Both the position numbers and the translations under genes were made by a program. From Desmodesmus armatus (Eukaryota > Chlorophyta > Chlorophyceae > Sphaeropleales > Scenedesmaceae), in NCBI GenBank assembly GCA_007449985.2, contig VIIQ02000296.1, positions 1 to 64,000 on the forward strand: a DNA stretch of 64,000 bases. The letters run 5' to 3'. Positions 23,362 through 35,640 of this stretch are shown piece after piece (position 1 is the first letter of the stretch; every line of letters starts with the position of its first letter). Under the pieces are notes generated by a model that did no database searches, had not been told where the DNA came from, and was given only the letters and a program-made list of their open reading frames with translations.

Positions 23362-23928
23362 GCTGGTTCGTGGGTCTTCTTGCTGCTCAGGTGAGTGGAG
23401 GAGGTGCAGAGTGCTGCAGCTGGCAGTAAGATGGTGAAGCTGTAGTTCAGCAGCCTGTCCAGTGATCGCCTTGCCCTGCAGCAACATCTTTTTGTTGTTT
23501 TTCTTTTCAGAAGTCTAGGTTTGCAACAGCGGTGGAAGTGGATGGTCCGGCCATCGCCCGTTGGGTTGCTGCACTGTACCTTGATTGGTCGATGTCGGAG
23601 TACGTGTTCAAAGTGCTGCTGTATTATATACTGGTTTACAAATGCTTCAATGTAGGTTCATTGTGTGGAGGCTCTTAAGAGCAAGGCATGCGTTGTAATG
23701 AGCTTTGGCGGTAAAATTACGTGTGTGACAGTGGGCCAGCCGATCAACCAAACGCCCTTCCAAGCTGCGTTCGAAACGTTTCTATATGACAGTCTCAGAG
23801 CCAGAACGTGCGCAACACAAGGCCATCAAAACGTACGAGTCACATGAAGTGCAAGCAGGGACCTCCAACCATTGCTTCAGCTTGTTGAAATGTCTACATC
23901 ATTGTTGCCACCAGCTTCCAACATGCTG

Positions 23929-26900
23929 CTACCAACTTCTTCCACCACCACCAAGCTGCTCCACAACCCCAGCTGCTGCTAGTGTCTGCTCAGCTGCCCC
24001 TGGTGACTCAAACTGCACCCACAGCCTGCCACTAGGGTCCTTGCTGCGGACTTGGGTGTTGACAGACACACCGGTGGGCTCACGTGCTGCTGCCCCTGCT
24101 CCAGCTGCTGCTGCTTCTGCTGCTTCTGTGAGCTTGCTGTATGGGTCCAGTGCTGCTGTCAGCTCTGAGGGTGAGGCCAGCAGCAGGTCAACACTCTGCT
24201 CAACATCAAGGTGCAAACGCCACCTGTATGCAGACACAAAGAGGCAACGGGTGAATGACGTCATCAGACTACAGCAGGACCAATGAAACAAACCCTTGTG
24301 CATATCTCTGAAAATTACTTGCAACTGCTTATACTATGATGGTTCCAGCTCTGTGAGTAGATGGTCCTGGCAAGAGGTGCCAATTCTAACACAGCATCAA
24401 GCAGTGCACATGCAGCAGCACTACTGTCACTAGCATATGGTGTCCTCAGCGGCAACTGTTTCTTAGCTCAAAAGTCAACTACATCAAGAGTAACAGGATG
24501 TCACTCACGTGTCTCTCTCTTGAGTTGAGTTCCAGCAGGCTCACAAAGGTGGCAGCACCACCTCGCTCAAGCCGGGTCTGCAGCCAACATGCACAGCATC
24601 ATGCTTGGGTATCAAGGAAGCCAACAGCATGCACAGCAGTGGCCCCGTCTGGACGCTCAAGCATCAAGCAAAGGCTGTGGATCATCATCCTCATGCGGGC
24701 TGTATTGACATGTACTGACATCTTCACATTGCCGGGCGCACACCTGTGATTACGGCAGCATGTAGCGCATGATTTAATGATCTGAAAATTGCAATACAAC
24801 TGCATACCTTGTTATTGCTGTTTGTCTTGGCTGCCATTGCGTCCCCAATCGTGACTGCGTTGATGCCCCCCACCAGAGGCCTGAGCACAGGGTTGCGGAT
24901 CAGGTTGGACAGGTTGTTGCCGTGAGCAGTGCCCACCAGCACCACACCCCGCTCAGCAATGGTGCGTGCAGCTTCAACCTCCTGGGACAGCACACAGAAC
25001 ATGGAAGCCACTGTAAGCATAACCAAACCACCCATCCCTGCCAGCAGCTGTCCCTTGCTGCCGCAGCAGGTGCAGCACAATAAACAAATCAAAATGTTGA
25101 ATAAAACGTTATTTGAGGTCAATCGTTGAATAAAACATTCAAAATGTTGAAGACTGATGGCTGCACATGATAGTAGCGTGCACGTTGCGGAGCGGGGGCA
25201 GGTGGGAAACAAGAAGTGGCCATGTAAGGGCTTGCACCCTGTTCAAAGTTAGGTGTGTAGTCGTGCGTTGCATCTTTACCTGCTTTGTTCCTATCTCGTC
25301 TACGATGATGACGTCGGGGTTGTGGTTCTGCACCGCCTGCACCAGGATGTCTGCCTGCTGCTCACGCCGGGGCACCATCAGGCGGCGCGCATAGCCGATG
25401 CAGGGGTGGCACTCGTCAGCATCACCTGCAAGTAGGCAAGATGGGGGCCACATGACGACCAAACAACACTGTCAGTGTTCAACGGCACTGAGCTGGCAAA
25501 CATGTGCATGTACCCTTATGTTTGCAGGTCCCTGCGATTTTCAGGGCGATGTGATGAGCCCTCTGCACATGGTTTGTCAGCCAATTGAATGTTGGTTGAC
25601 AGCTGCACATCAAAGCGATGTATTTTGAACTTGCATGTGACTTGATCCACTCCTCCTCCTCCTCCTGCACGGTGCACAATTATGAAAGGAGAGACAAAAA
25701 AGCAAAACCCCCCGCTGCCCCTACCTGCTATCTCGTTGCTTGTGTCCACTATGAGCACTGCCAGCCCCAGGCCCCCCTGTTGTGGAGGTGTGCTCATGAT
25801 GCGCGCAATGTCACGCAGGAGGGTGGTCTTGCCAGTGCCGGGCTTGCCAAGGACCAACAGCGATTGAGACCTGCAGGAGAAGACATGTTTCAGAGCTTCA
25901 AGAATGAGATGTGGTGCACACCAGACATGTCTGCTGAGTTGCGGAGCGCAGCCTGTCTGCTACTAGAGCCCTCTACAACTACTTGACATAGAGATTGAAG
26001 GTGACTCTTTGCTGGCCTGCTGTGCAACAGCAACGCACAGCTGCAGATACAAGCCAACAGCACAAAACTCACCTCTCTACAGGTGACGCTGGCAGGATGC
26101 CGGCCTTCATCGAGGACAGCACATCCGCAACTAGCCGTGCATTGTCAGGTACGTGGCGCCCGAGCCGGTACGTCAGTCCGGTCGGCGTGCCGCCCACGTT
26201 CCGCAGCACGCTGATGCGATGCAGTGTCCCCGGCACGCCCATGCGACCATCCTGCCGAAACAGGGTCGCAAAGTCTGTTGCCTGCCTGTATGCTGCGGAC
26301 TGTTCTGCGCAGCTGATGTCTGAAAAGTACGGCTCCACCGGAACGTCGTCAAAGGCCGCGACCTGGCCCTGCATCTGCCACTGCTGCTGCGCTGCTTCCA
26401 GTAGGGATAGGGCCTCGACCAAACCGACGCTGTAGCCCAGGATGCGGGAGGTCCTGTCTGACAGGCGCAGCACGACGGGCTTACCCTTGTCGATGATGAC
26501 CTCCACGAGAGCGGGCGAGACATCCAGCGACATGAAGGGCTCCAGGTCGGCCCGGACCCTGCAGCAAGTCAGCAAACACAATCATATCGCAGATTGGTTG
26601 AAAGCCAAAGTCATATTCAGCAGCAGGAAGCGCTTGGGACATGCTGCACAGGCAAAATGCCGCTTTGCTCGTAAACAGCGTAGCTGTCACAAGATCGACA
26701 CCATCCTGGCACGGTCAGGTTGCCGTAACCGTGCTGCATATACATACCTTGCAGGCAGCAGCTTGGCCATGCTCCACACGGCCTCATCTTGGCCCCCAGC
26801 GAGGCTTGGCTCATAGCTGTGCAGCTCATTGCCCAACCCTGTCCCCCCGCTGCTGCTGTACCCAACTTCCCGCCAGGGCTCCTCAGCAGGCTGCTCCTCA

Positions 26901-28272
26901 CCCCCTGGCAGACCCTCCCCTTGTCCCTCTGCATTGGCAGCTGCTGATGACTCCCTCTGCTGCTGCTGCTCAGTGCTGCCCTCCAACCCTGGCTCCCCTC
27001 CCACAAAAGCTGCAGCGGCATCAGCAGCTAGGGTGGGGTCCTCACCATCACCATCAAGGCTGCAGCAGGTATGGTTGCCATCCTGACCTAAATCAAGCAG
27101 CACAGGCTGGCTACCCCTGACACCCACCAGCTGCTGGGAGGCCCCTCCAGCTGATGCTGCTGCCCAAGTTGAGCCCTCCACCGGCTCCTGCTGCCCATTC
27201 AACAGCTGCTGTGGCTGCCTTGCTGCTGCTTGCAGCTGCTGTGGGTGCAGGATGAAGCTGGGCTGCAGCCAGCCTGAACCACCCTGCTGCAGCTGCAGCT
27301 CAAACAGCAGCTGCGGGACAGTAGGCACGCTCGGACTGCTGCCTGCAGCAGGCCGTTGTGGGACAGGCGGCAGCTGCTCATTGCTGCATGCTTCAGGCGG
27401 CTGCCCCTGCTGCAACTGGGTGACAGTACGCAGCTCCTCCTCCATGGTTGCATCAGGTGCTGCTATCACAGCAATGGTTGCCGTCTGGACAGCTGGGGCC
27501 CTCTGCGGGGGACGGTGCAACCCAGCTGGAAGCTCCCAAAGCTCGAGCGTCTGGTGCAATGGCAGGAGGCAACCACAGGACAGCGGTCTGCCACAAAGCC
27601 AACTTCAGTCCAAATGCAACCGTAATCATTAGGCTATATCAGGGCCATCATTGGCTGGTTTGAACCTTGTAACTTTTAGTAGAAGCATTTAAACTTTGAG
27701 CGTGGCCCCTGATCATCATCAAGGCTTAACATGCTTGGTGACCAGGGCGCTTATTGCAGCAGTCTCCGCATCATGCATGCCGTAGCAAGTGTTCCATGGC
27801 CAGCCTGGCCATGGCCAGCAATGGCATTGCTCAACTAAGCAGCGGCAAGCAGATTGCTCCACCACTTGTGGTCACCCAGCACATTAGTCGCCGGATGCAT
27901 GGCTTTCACACAAGCAGCTTGGCCTTGCAGCACCTGCTTTTAGCTGCAGCTACGGCCACTCACCTCATAAGCATACTCTTGCAGTGCTGCGGCACCCAGC
28001 CGGATGAAAGCGGGCCTGTGTGAAGGCTCAAGGGTGAAGCACCTGGATGGGTCCTGAGCCAGCAGCTTCTCGAAGTTGCTGATGCCCAGGCTCTTAGAGC
28101 TACCAAGCTGCTGCCCCACTCGTGCGATTGCTCCTCTCTGCAGTCTGTATTTCTTGGCAGCGAGCAGCATGTCTGCCATGAGGCGCTTGACTCGAACTGC
28201 TGGGTCAGAGCTGTATCGTGGCCATAAGGCTGCTGCAAGCTGCTGCAGCTGTGCCTTGTCAGCGTTGGTCAT
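23929..28272 (-). CDS. Ycf45/SpoIIIAA-like AAA ATPase, downstream copy A (frameshifted, N-terminally short)
   Basis: Exons: 27964-28272, 26748-27550, 26073-26558, 25725-25870, 25280-25425, 24808-24981, 24509-24577, and a relic last exon 23929-24223. The ATPase core is intact: Walker [35 protein letters not shown], Walker [20 protein letters not shown]. It is the family of plastid/cyanobacterial Ycf45 and plant SPD1-type proteins (P-loop, SpoIIIAA-like). Compared with copy B, exon 24509-24577 has 4 extra bases in an AG run, so the last exon is read out of frame and hits TGA after five codons (about 716 aa predicted). Only one of the four N-terminal repeat domains is present, starting MTNADKAQ, and no transit peptide is visible. 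It may be a decaying duplicate; introns are also conserved with copy B, so the duplication is recent. Confidence 0.72.
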
Positions 28273-28745
28273 GCTCGCGACTAGCGCTGCGTGGCACGGA
28301 TACAGAAACGATCACCGCAGAAAGCTGCGCAGCCTTCAGATACTGGAGATTCGCAAGCTGTCGTCGCCTTGTAACGCAGGGTAGCGCTCTAGGGAGTACT
28401 CTACCACCTTCGTCACAAATAGCAGTGACAGCGTCGGCAGGTGAAGCGTCACGACGACCCACACACTGAGCAGTGAACGGGCTTGTCTTGAACGAGCTAA
28501 ACTGTTTCTTTTGTGATTTTTCAGCTGCATGGTAGTTGGTGGCAGCTAGGAGTGGGCCATTTGACAAGTTATTGTTGACCAACTGCTACCGTCGGGCACA
28601 ACTTGCACCCCAACTTGACCAGACTCTCCGAGTACAGCAATAGCAGCCGTTGCAACGGTTGCTCTGTATTGATGTGTCTGCCTGGGCCCACAACATGCAG
28701 TTTGACTGTCAATTCAGCGCAACCATATTGCAAACCCGCTCACAG

Positions 28746-31700
28746 CTACAACCGTGCAACACCACCGCCAAGCTGCTCCACAACCCCAGCTGCTGCTAGT
28801 GTCTGCTCAGCTGCCCCTGGAGACTCAAACTGCACCCACAGCCTGCCGTCAGGGTCCTTGCTGCGGACCTGGGTGTTCACAGGCACACCAGTGGGCTCAC
28901 GTGCTGCTGTCCCTGCTGCTGCTGCTGCTCCTGTGAGCTTGCTGTATGGGTCCAGTGCTGCTGTCAGCTCTGAGGGTGAGGCCAGCAGCAGGTCAACACT
29001 CTGCTCAACATCAAGGTGCAACCGCCACCTGTATACAGATACAAAGATGTGTATGACGTCATGACTCATGTATTTTGAGACTACAGCAACAGCAACCCTT
29101 GTGCAAACATGTCACAATCACGCGCAGCTGGTCACATTAGCTGGTGGTACTAGCTCCACAAGTTGGAGGTACTGCCATGGAGTGTCCAGTTGCATCATGC
29201 AGTGCGCATGCAGCAGCACTGCTGTCAGTAGCATACGGTTGCTGTGTGGTGTGGTTGGCGCCAGCTGCTGGTGAGCAAAGAGAACATCAAAAAGCCACGG
29301 CACTCACGTGTCCCTTGAGTTGAGCTCCAGGAGGCTCACAAAGGTGGCAGCACCACCTCGCTCCATGCGTGTCTGCAGTCAGAACATGCACAGCATCATG
29401 CTTGGGGCCCAAGGAAGCCAACGGCATGCACAGCAGTGGCCCTGTCTTGACGGTCAAAGCATCAAGCAAAGGCATGAGGCGTGCCTGTGGATCAACAACC
29501 TCATGTGGGCTGTATTGACATCTCATTAGTGCCTGGCGCACACTTGTGATACGGCAGCATGTGGCACATAATTTACTTAATGTGAGATTATCAACACAAC
29601 TGCATACCTTGTTGTTGCTGTTTGTCTTTGCTGCCATGGCGTCCCCAATTGTGATTGCGTTGATGCCCCCCACCAGCGGCCTCAGCACAGGGTTGCGCAT
29701 CAGGTTGGACAGGTTGTTGCCGTGAGCAGTGCCCACCAGCACCACACCCCGCTCAGCAATGGTGCGCGCAGCCTCAACCTCCTGGGACAGCGACACGGCA
29801 AAGTCAAATGCATTTTCTGCACGCTGACTTGTCAATGCAGCAGCGGCCCCCAACAATCAGATGATACTAACAATCAGTGCATGAGTTCCGCTGCTCAACC
29901 AGGCAACCGCACATGCAGGAGATGCGTTGACCAGCTGCCAGCAGGATCATCCAGTGCAGTGCACTGGGAGTGAACTTGCAGCAACCGACCTACAGCGACC
30001 AGCTTGTATATGTATAACCTTGGTCCCCGTGCGCAGACAGTAGCTAGGTATGAGACAATGTATCCGCACCTGCTTAGTGCCTATCTCGTCTACGATGATG
30101 ACGTCGGGGTTGTGATTCTGCACCGCCTGCACCAGGATGTCTGCCTGCTGCTCACGCCGGGGCACCATCAGGCGGCGCGCATAGCCGATGCAGGGGTGGC
30201 ACTCGTCAGCATCGCCTGCGCATGTAGGTGAAGACACAGGTGGTGACCTGGTTCAAGTAGTCAGCGCCCACTGTGTACCACGGGCTGGCAGACATCCTCA
30301 GAGTTCCATCTCTGCAAGCTGCATGTACGGATGGTTGCTGGGGTACTTGATGATGCTTAGCTTTGACACATCACTGGCACAGAAGCAAATTTTGCGTGCA
30401 TGGGCAGAATTGAACACAAAAGGTGCCAACAGTGTCCGCATTCTGTACCTGCGATCTCGTTGCTGGTGTCCACTATGAGCACTGCCAGCCCCAGGCCCCC
30501 CTGCTGTGGAGGTGTGCTCATGATGCGCACAATGTCGCGCAGGAGGGTGGTCTTGCCGGTGCCGGGCTTGCCAAGAACCAGCAGCGACTGAGCCCTGCAG
30601 GCATTGAGCATAAGCAGGCAGCAGCAGCGAGCAGCGAGCAGCATCATTTCAAGAGCTCCAGAGAGACAAAGTAGTGCACACCAAACATGTCTGCTGGCTT
30701 GCAAAGCTTAGCCTGACTGCTGGAAAAGCCCACTACGTAACTACTTGAAATGGAGATGGCAGGTGGGCTTCGCTGGCCTGCTGCACAACAGAGGCACATT
30801 GCTGCACAACAGTCCCAACAGCTCAACACTTACCTTTCCACAGGTGACCCTGGCATGATGCTAGCCTTCATCGAAGACAAAATATCCGCAACCAGCCGCG
30901 CATTGTCAGGCACATGGCGCCCGAGTCGGTATGTCAGCCCGGTCGGGGTTCCCGCCACGTTCCGCAGCACGCTGATGCGATGCAGCGTCCCCGGCACGCC
31001 CATGCGACCATCCTGTCGAAACAGGGCTGCGAAGTCCTTGGCGTGCCTGTATGCTGCGGACTGCTCTGCGTAGCTGATGTCTGCGAAGTACGGCTGCTGT
31101 TCCTCGTCGTCAAAGGACGCGACCCGGCCCTGCGCCTGCCACTGCTGCTGCGCTGCTTCCAGCAGGACTAGGGCCTCGACCAAATCGACACTGTAGCCCA
31201 GGATGCGGGAGGACCTGTCTGACAGCCGCAGCACCACGGGCTTGCCCTTGTCGACTATCACTTCCTCCAACGACGGCGAGGCATCCAGCGACATGAATGG
31301 CTCCAGGTCAGCCCGCAGCCTGCAAAGCGACAGAAACAGATTGCAAGGGTCGAATAAGCTCGCGGCAGGTTGTTCAGCCATACCAAAAAGGTTGACCAAA
31401 GCAGTGTGATTATGTAATAGCTTCGCCCGTATGGATGATACGGGCGAAGTCCATCCACCAGCGAATATGCTGATCATGGCTTATTGTGAATTGAACTACG
31501 CATTGTCTGGCCACAGTGATATTGAAGCTGCATGGCACAACTGCTCAGCGGCTGAGCCTCAGCCTGCTAGGCTATCGCTACTAGACACAACTTGTTTGCA
31601 CCGTGCTGCCAAAAAAAGATTCTGTCAATTCTTCCTCACACTGTGCCTGTCTGTCCGTCCATACCTTGCAGGCAGTAGCCTTGCCATGCTCCACACGGCC

Positions 31701-34700
31701 TCATCTTGGCCCTCAGCAGGGCCACTCTCATAGCTGCTCAGGAGGTTGCTGCCTAGCCCTGTCTCATCCCCGGTGCTGCTGCTGAATCCCTCAAGCTGCC
31801 AGGGTTCCTGCTGCTCTGCATCACCCCCTGATACACCCACCTCTCCCTCCTCCTCCCATTCTTCCTTCTCCACATCTGACAGCCCCTCCCCTCCCTCCTC
31901 TTCCCACTCCTCCTCCTCCCCTGATAGCCCCTCGTCTCCCTCCTCCTCGCTTTCACTGCCCTCGCTTGACCCAACCTCCCCTTGTCCCTCTGCACTGGCA
32001 GCTGCTGCTAGCTCCTCCTCCTCCTCTTGCTGCCCAGCTGCTTCATCATCCAAGTTGCTGCTGCTGGTGCTGCTGTCTTCCCATTCCTGCAGCACAGGCT
32101 GGCTGCCCCTGACTCCCACCAGCTGTTGAGCTGAGCCCTCTGCCGCTGTTGCTGCTGGCTGCTCATGCTGTTGCTGCCGCCCAAACAGCCGCCGCGGCTG
32201 CTGTGCTGCCTGCTGCAGCTGCTGTGGGTGCAGGATGTAGCTGGGCTGCAGCCAGCCTGAACCACCCTGCTGCAGCTGCAGCTCAAACAGCAGCTGAGTG
32301 ACAGGAGGCAGCCGCTGGCTGCTGGCGTCGTCAGGCCCTGACGCCTGAGCAAGAGCGGCTCTTGCTACTGGGGTGGTGGACAGGCTGCTGCTGGCTGACA
32401 GGGCCTGCCTCTGTTCCTGTAGGAGGGGGGAAAGACAACCCACAGCGAACAGAAGCAGGACAATCATTATCACTTGTCATTATCTATAAGGTTAAGGGCA
32501 CCCCCGGGGCACTGGCAGTGGATGTTTGGAGACCAACAAAGATGTGCAGTCATTCCCATACACACGTGCAGCCTGCTCGGGCTGAAAAGCCATCCAGGTG
32601 GTACTGCTGCAGTAAAGATCGCATCAGTGACTATTCCAACAAGTAGTGCCAGCCAGCTGCTGCACACGACGTCAGGTCCATTCAAACCTGCATCAAAGTT
32701 ACAACTTCCTCATGCACGTGCCACGATGCAAATTATGACAACCAAATGCTGGCGGTCTAACTGCTATCAAAAGATCACGCCTGACGCAGCTATCAGATAG
32801 TCACACACGCTGCTAGGTATTGTGGCATACCTTCAACACAGTTGATATGCCGGCAGCGCTCTGCTCGTGGGCACGCTGGCGCAGCAGGGCGGCATCGAGG
32901 CGTATGGTCAAGTCTCCTGAGGGCCCCTCGCCAAACACAAAGCACGGGTCTTTTGAGAGCACGCTGCTCCAGCTGCTGATGCCCAGACTTTTAGCGCCGC
33001 CTAATACTAGCCCCAGCTGCGAGATGTCTCCTTGGGGGAGTGTGAGGTCGCGCTCGTGCAGAAGCAACCTAGCCATAGAAGCCCTCGCCTGCACTGCTGG
33101 GTCAGAGCTGTCTGAGGGCCAGACAGCCGGGATTAGCTGCCACAGCTGCACTCGTTCAGAAGTTGAAAGCTCATGTGACTCCTGCTCCTGAGCGGGGCAG
33201 AAAGAGAGCAAACCAGCATCGCAGTAGGTTTCAAGAAAGGCCATCTTGATTGCCATCTGGATGCAGTGCTGCGCACAGGGCGACACACATGCATCCACCG
33301 TGCCCTATGTTATATGTTCAAGGTGTGACAATTCCAAGAGGCAGGCGTCCTTAGGGTGCACTGCACCAAGGCACATAACAAAAGTTGATATGGATGTGCC
33401 AGCAGCTGTCATACAGCGTCACAGATACGGCCAGGCAGCCACTTGGCGCTAACAAGCAAGTTGATACACACACAATGTCACACACAACTTGTCGTTGAGT
33501 GTCATGAGTGATGCGCTCACCTGCGATGCACTCCGCATGCCGTTGCTGCCGCTGCTGTTACCCCTGCTGTCGCCGCCACTGCTGCTGCTGCTGCCGCTGC
33601 TGGCCAAGTCATCGCTGGTGCTGCTGTCGCCACTGCTGCTGTCTCCATGACCGCTGCTGCCAGCAGCACCCTGAGAGGCACGCTGGCGCAGCATTGCGGC
33701 ATCGAGGCGTATGCTCGACTCTCCAGAGGGCCCCTCGCCAAACACGAAACATGGGTCCTGTGACAGCAAGCTGCGCCAGCTGCTGAAGCCGTGACTCTCG
33801 GCGGAGCCTAGTGCTTGTGACAGCTGTGACATTGCTGCTCGGGGGACTGTGAGGTCCGCCTCATGCACCAGCTCTGAAGCCATAAAACGCTTTGCCTGAA
33901 CTGCTGGGTCAGAGTTATGGATTGGCCAGACGGTCGCGGCTAGCTGCCACAGATGCATACGCACCCTAAAGGAAAGCTCTTGCGACTCCTGCTCCTGAGC
34001 GGGGCAGAAAGGGAGTGAACCAGCATTGCAGTGGGTTAAAGCAGGCCATCGTGATGCAATGCTGCACACAGGGTAATACAGAGGCATCCACCGCGCCATA
34101 TGATCAGAAGCAGGCGTCCTTGGGGTGCACTGCACCGAGGCAGATATCATGGGGGTCGGAGTGTATCCCCACCTTGGGAATTCAGCCGGTTCAACAATGG
34201 CAGGCAATGCCCTTGCTGTGTGGTGACTGTGTCTGGTAGTAGCAGTTTCTCCCACACAACAATGTGCCTATCACACAACAAAGTGCCTATGGATGTACCA
34301 TCAGCTGGCATGCAGCACCGCACATGCGGCCAGGCGGCTGGTTGATGCACAACAAGGTGCTCCCCTGGCAGTAGTCACGCTACTGGTACTGGTACCATTA
34401 CGGCTGTGAGGCACATACCTCCAATATACTCTCCTCGCTATCGCTGCTGCCGCCATCACTGCTGCTGCCATCATCGCCGTCACTGCTGCTGTCGCCCACG
34501 CCCTGCTGTTGTGCGTACTGATGCAGCGCTGCGCCATCCAAGGAAATGAAGGGCGGGCTGGCCTGATAGTTGATGACAAAGCACCCAGAGGGGTCCTGGG
34601 TCAGCACCTTCTCAAACCCGCTGATGCCCAGGCTCTCAGCAGTGCCCAGCGCTGCCCTCACTTTACTAATCAAGCCTTGGCGCAATTTGAGGTCATGCTT

Positions 34701-35384
34701 AGCCAGCAGCAGGTCAGCCATGCAGCGTTTGACCCTAACAGCAGGGTCGGAGCTGTCCTTCGGCCACAATGCTGTGACAAGCTGCCGCAGCAGCGCCCTG
34801 TCGACAGTGCTGCTCACACTGTCGCTACCAATGCTGCTGCTGCTGCTGCTAGTGCTGCTGCTGCTGCTGCTAAAGTTGGCGCTGCCCCTGCTGCTGACAA
34901 CCTGCATGTGTTGGTCGATCGCTTGTTGCAGCTCTGTGGTGTTAAGCGTGACAACCTCCTTGCCGTTAGTGCCCACCACAGAAAACCCGGCATAGTCTTG
35001 TAGAATGGCTTTGAAACTGCGGTCAATGCCCAGAGCGCTTCTCCAGCCCCATTTATTGTTGACAGCGCTAGCTGCTGCAGAGAGGGATGCTTTGTATCCC
35101 TGCTGCTCCAGCAGGAAGTTGGCAACACAGTTCAGCACGATATGCTCAGGAAAAGTACCATTAGGTGCGATATCGATGGGCCACCAGCGATCTATAGCTG
35201 CTGGGAGGTCAACTGTGTCTGCAGGCTTCAGCACTGCTTGTGCGGTGACAAGCACCCTGTCCTTTGGCCGCACGAGGAGTGAGCTGCGAGCCAGGGACAG
35301 CCGAAACGAGTTGTTGGAAATTTTTGCCGGGCAATGGCGTACTTGGTGGGCGGGTTGCAGAAGCAGCCCCATACCGGGTGACAA
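28746..35384 (-). CDS. Plastid Ycf45/SpoIIIAA-like AAA ATPase with four LOTUS-like N-terminal domains, copy B
   Basis: Ten exons (34419-35384, 33521-33994, 32831-33187, 31665-32416, 30834-31319, 30449-30594, 30070-30215, 29608-29781, 29308-29372, 28746-29028) join in phase to 1282 aa. Residues 1-50 are Ser/Arg-rich with few acids, like a transit peptide. A winged-helix-like unit follows ([20 protein letters not shown]), then three copies of a unit of about 95 aa sharing SDPAV-x3-R, LGxAxSLGIS and DPxxCFV. Then comes an acidic Glu/Ser linker, the Ycf45 N-domain ([19 protein letters not shown]) and the P-loop ATPase ([14 protein letters not shown]). The repeats resemble LOTUS/OST-HTH nucleic-acid-binding domains (inference). 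In plants this ATPase family is needed for plastid development (SPD1). The likely role is a nucleic-acid-linked ATPase in the plastid; substrate unknown. Confidence 0.82.
31421..31449. repeat. 12-bp perfect hairpin in Ycf45-B intron
   Basis: CTTCGCCCGTAT, 5-nt loop, ATACGGGCGAAG, in the intron between exons 30834-31319 and 31665-32416. Short; function unknown. Confidence 0.8.
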
Positions 35385-35640
35385 CAGCAGTAGCAGCAGG
35401 GCAGGACAGAAGGGTGAACCTAATCAAGGACGCCTGAATACGCGATATGTATTTACGCTTGCCGCACTCTTTTGAACTGAGCATGTCACCCTTTGATCGA
35501 TTGCTCGTTGGGAACGGAAATTGTTGTACCTCTGATCATGCGCCAACCGTGGCACGGTTGGGTGCCCATTTTGAACTCTCACTTTGAGTCAAGAACGGTA
35601 TGACGTTTGTTTAGGTTCTCAACTTTTGGTCGTAGGGGTG
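35385..35640. other. 5' region of Ycf45-B before the retrotransposon
   Basis: Only about 250 bp separate the Ycf45-B start codon from the LINE. A small inverted repeat (GCCAACCGTGGCACGGTTGG, 35543-35562) lies here. The gene's promoter must either be this short or have been displaced by the insertion. Confidence 0.35.
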
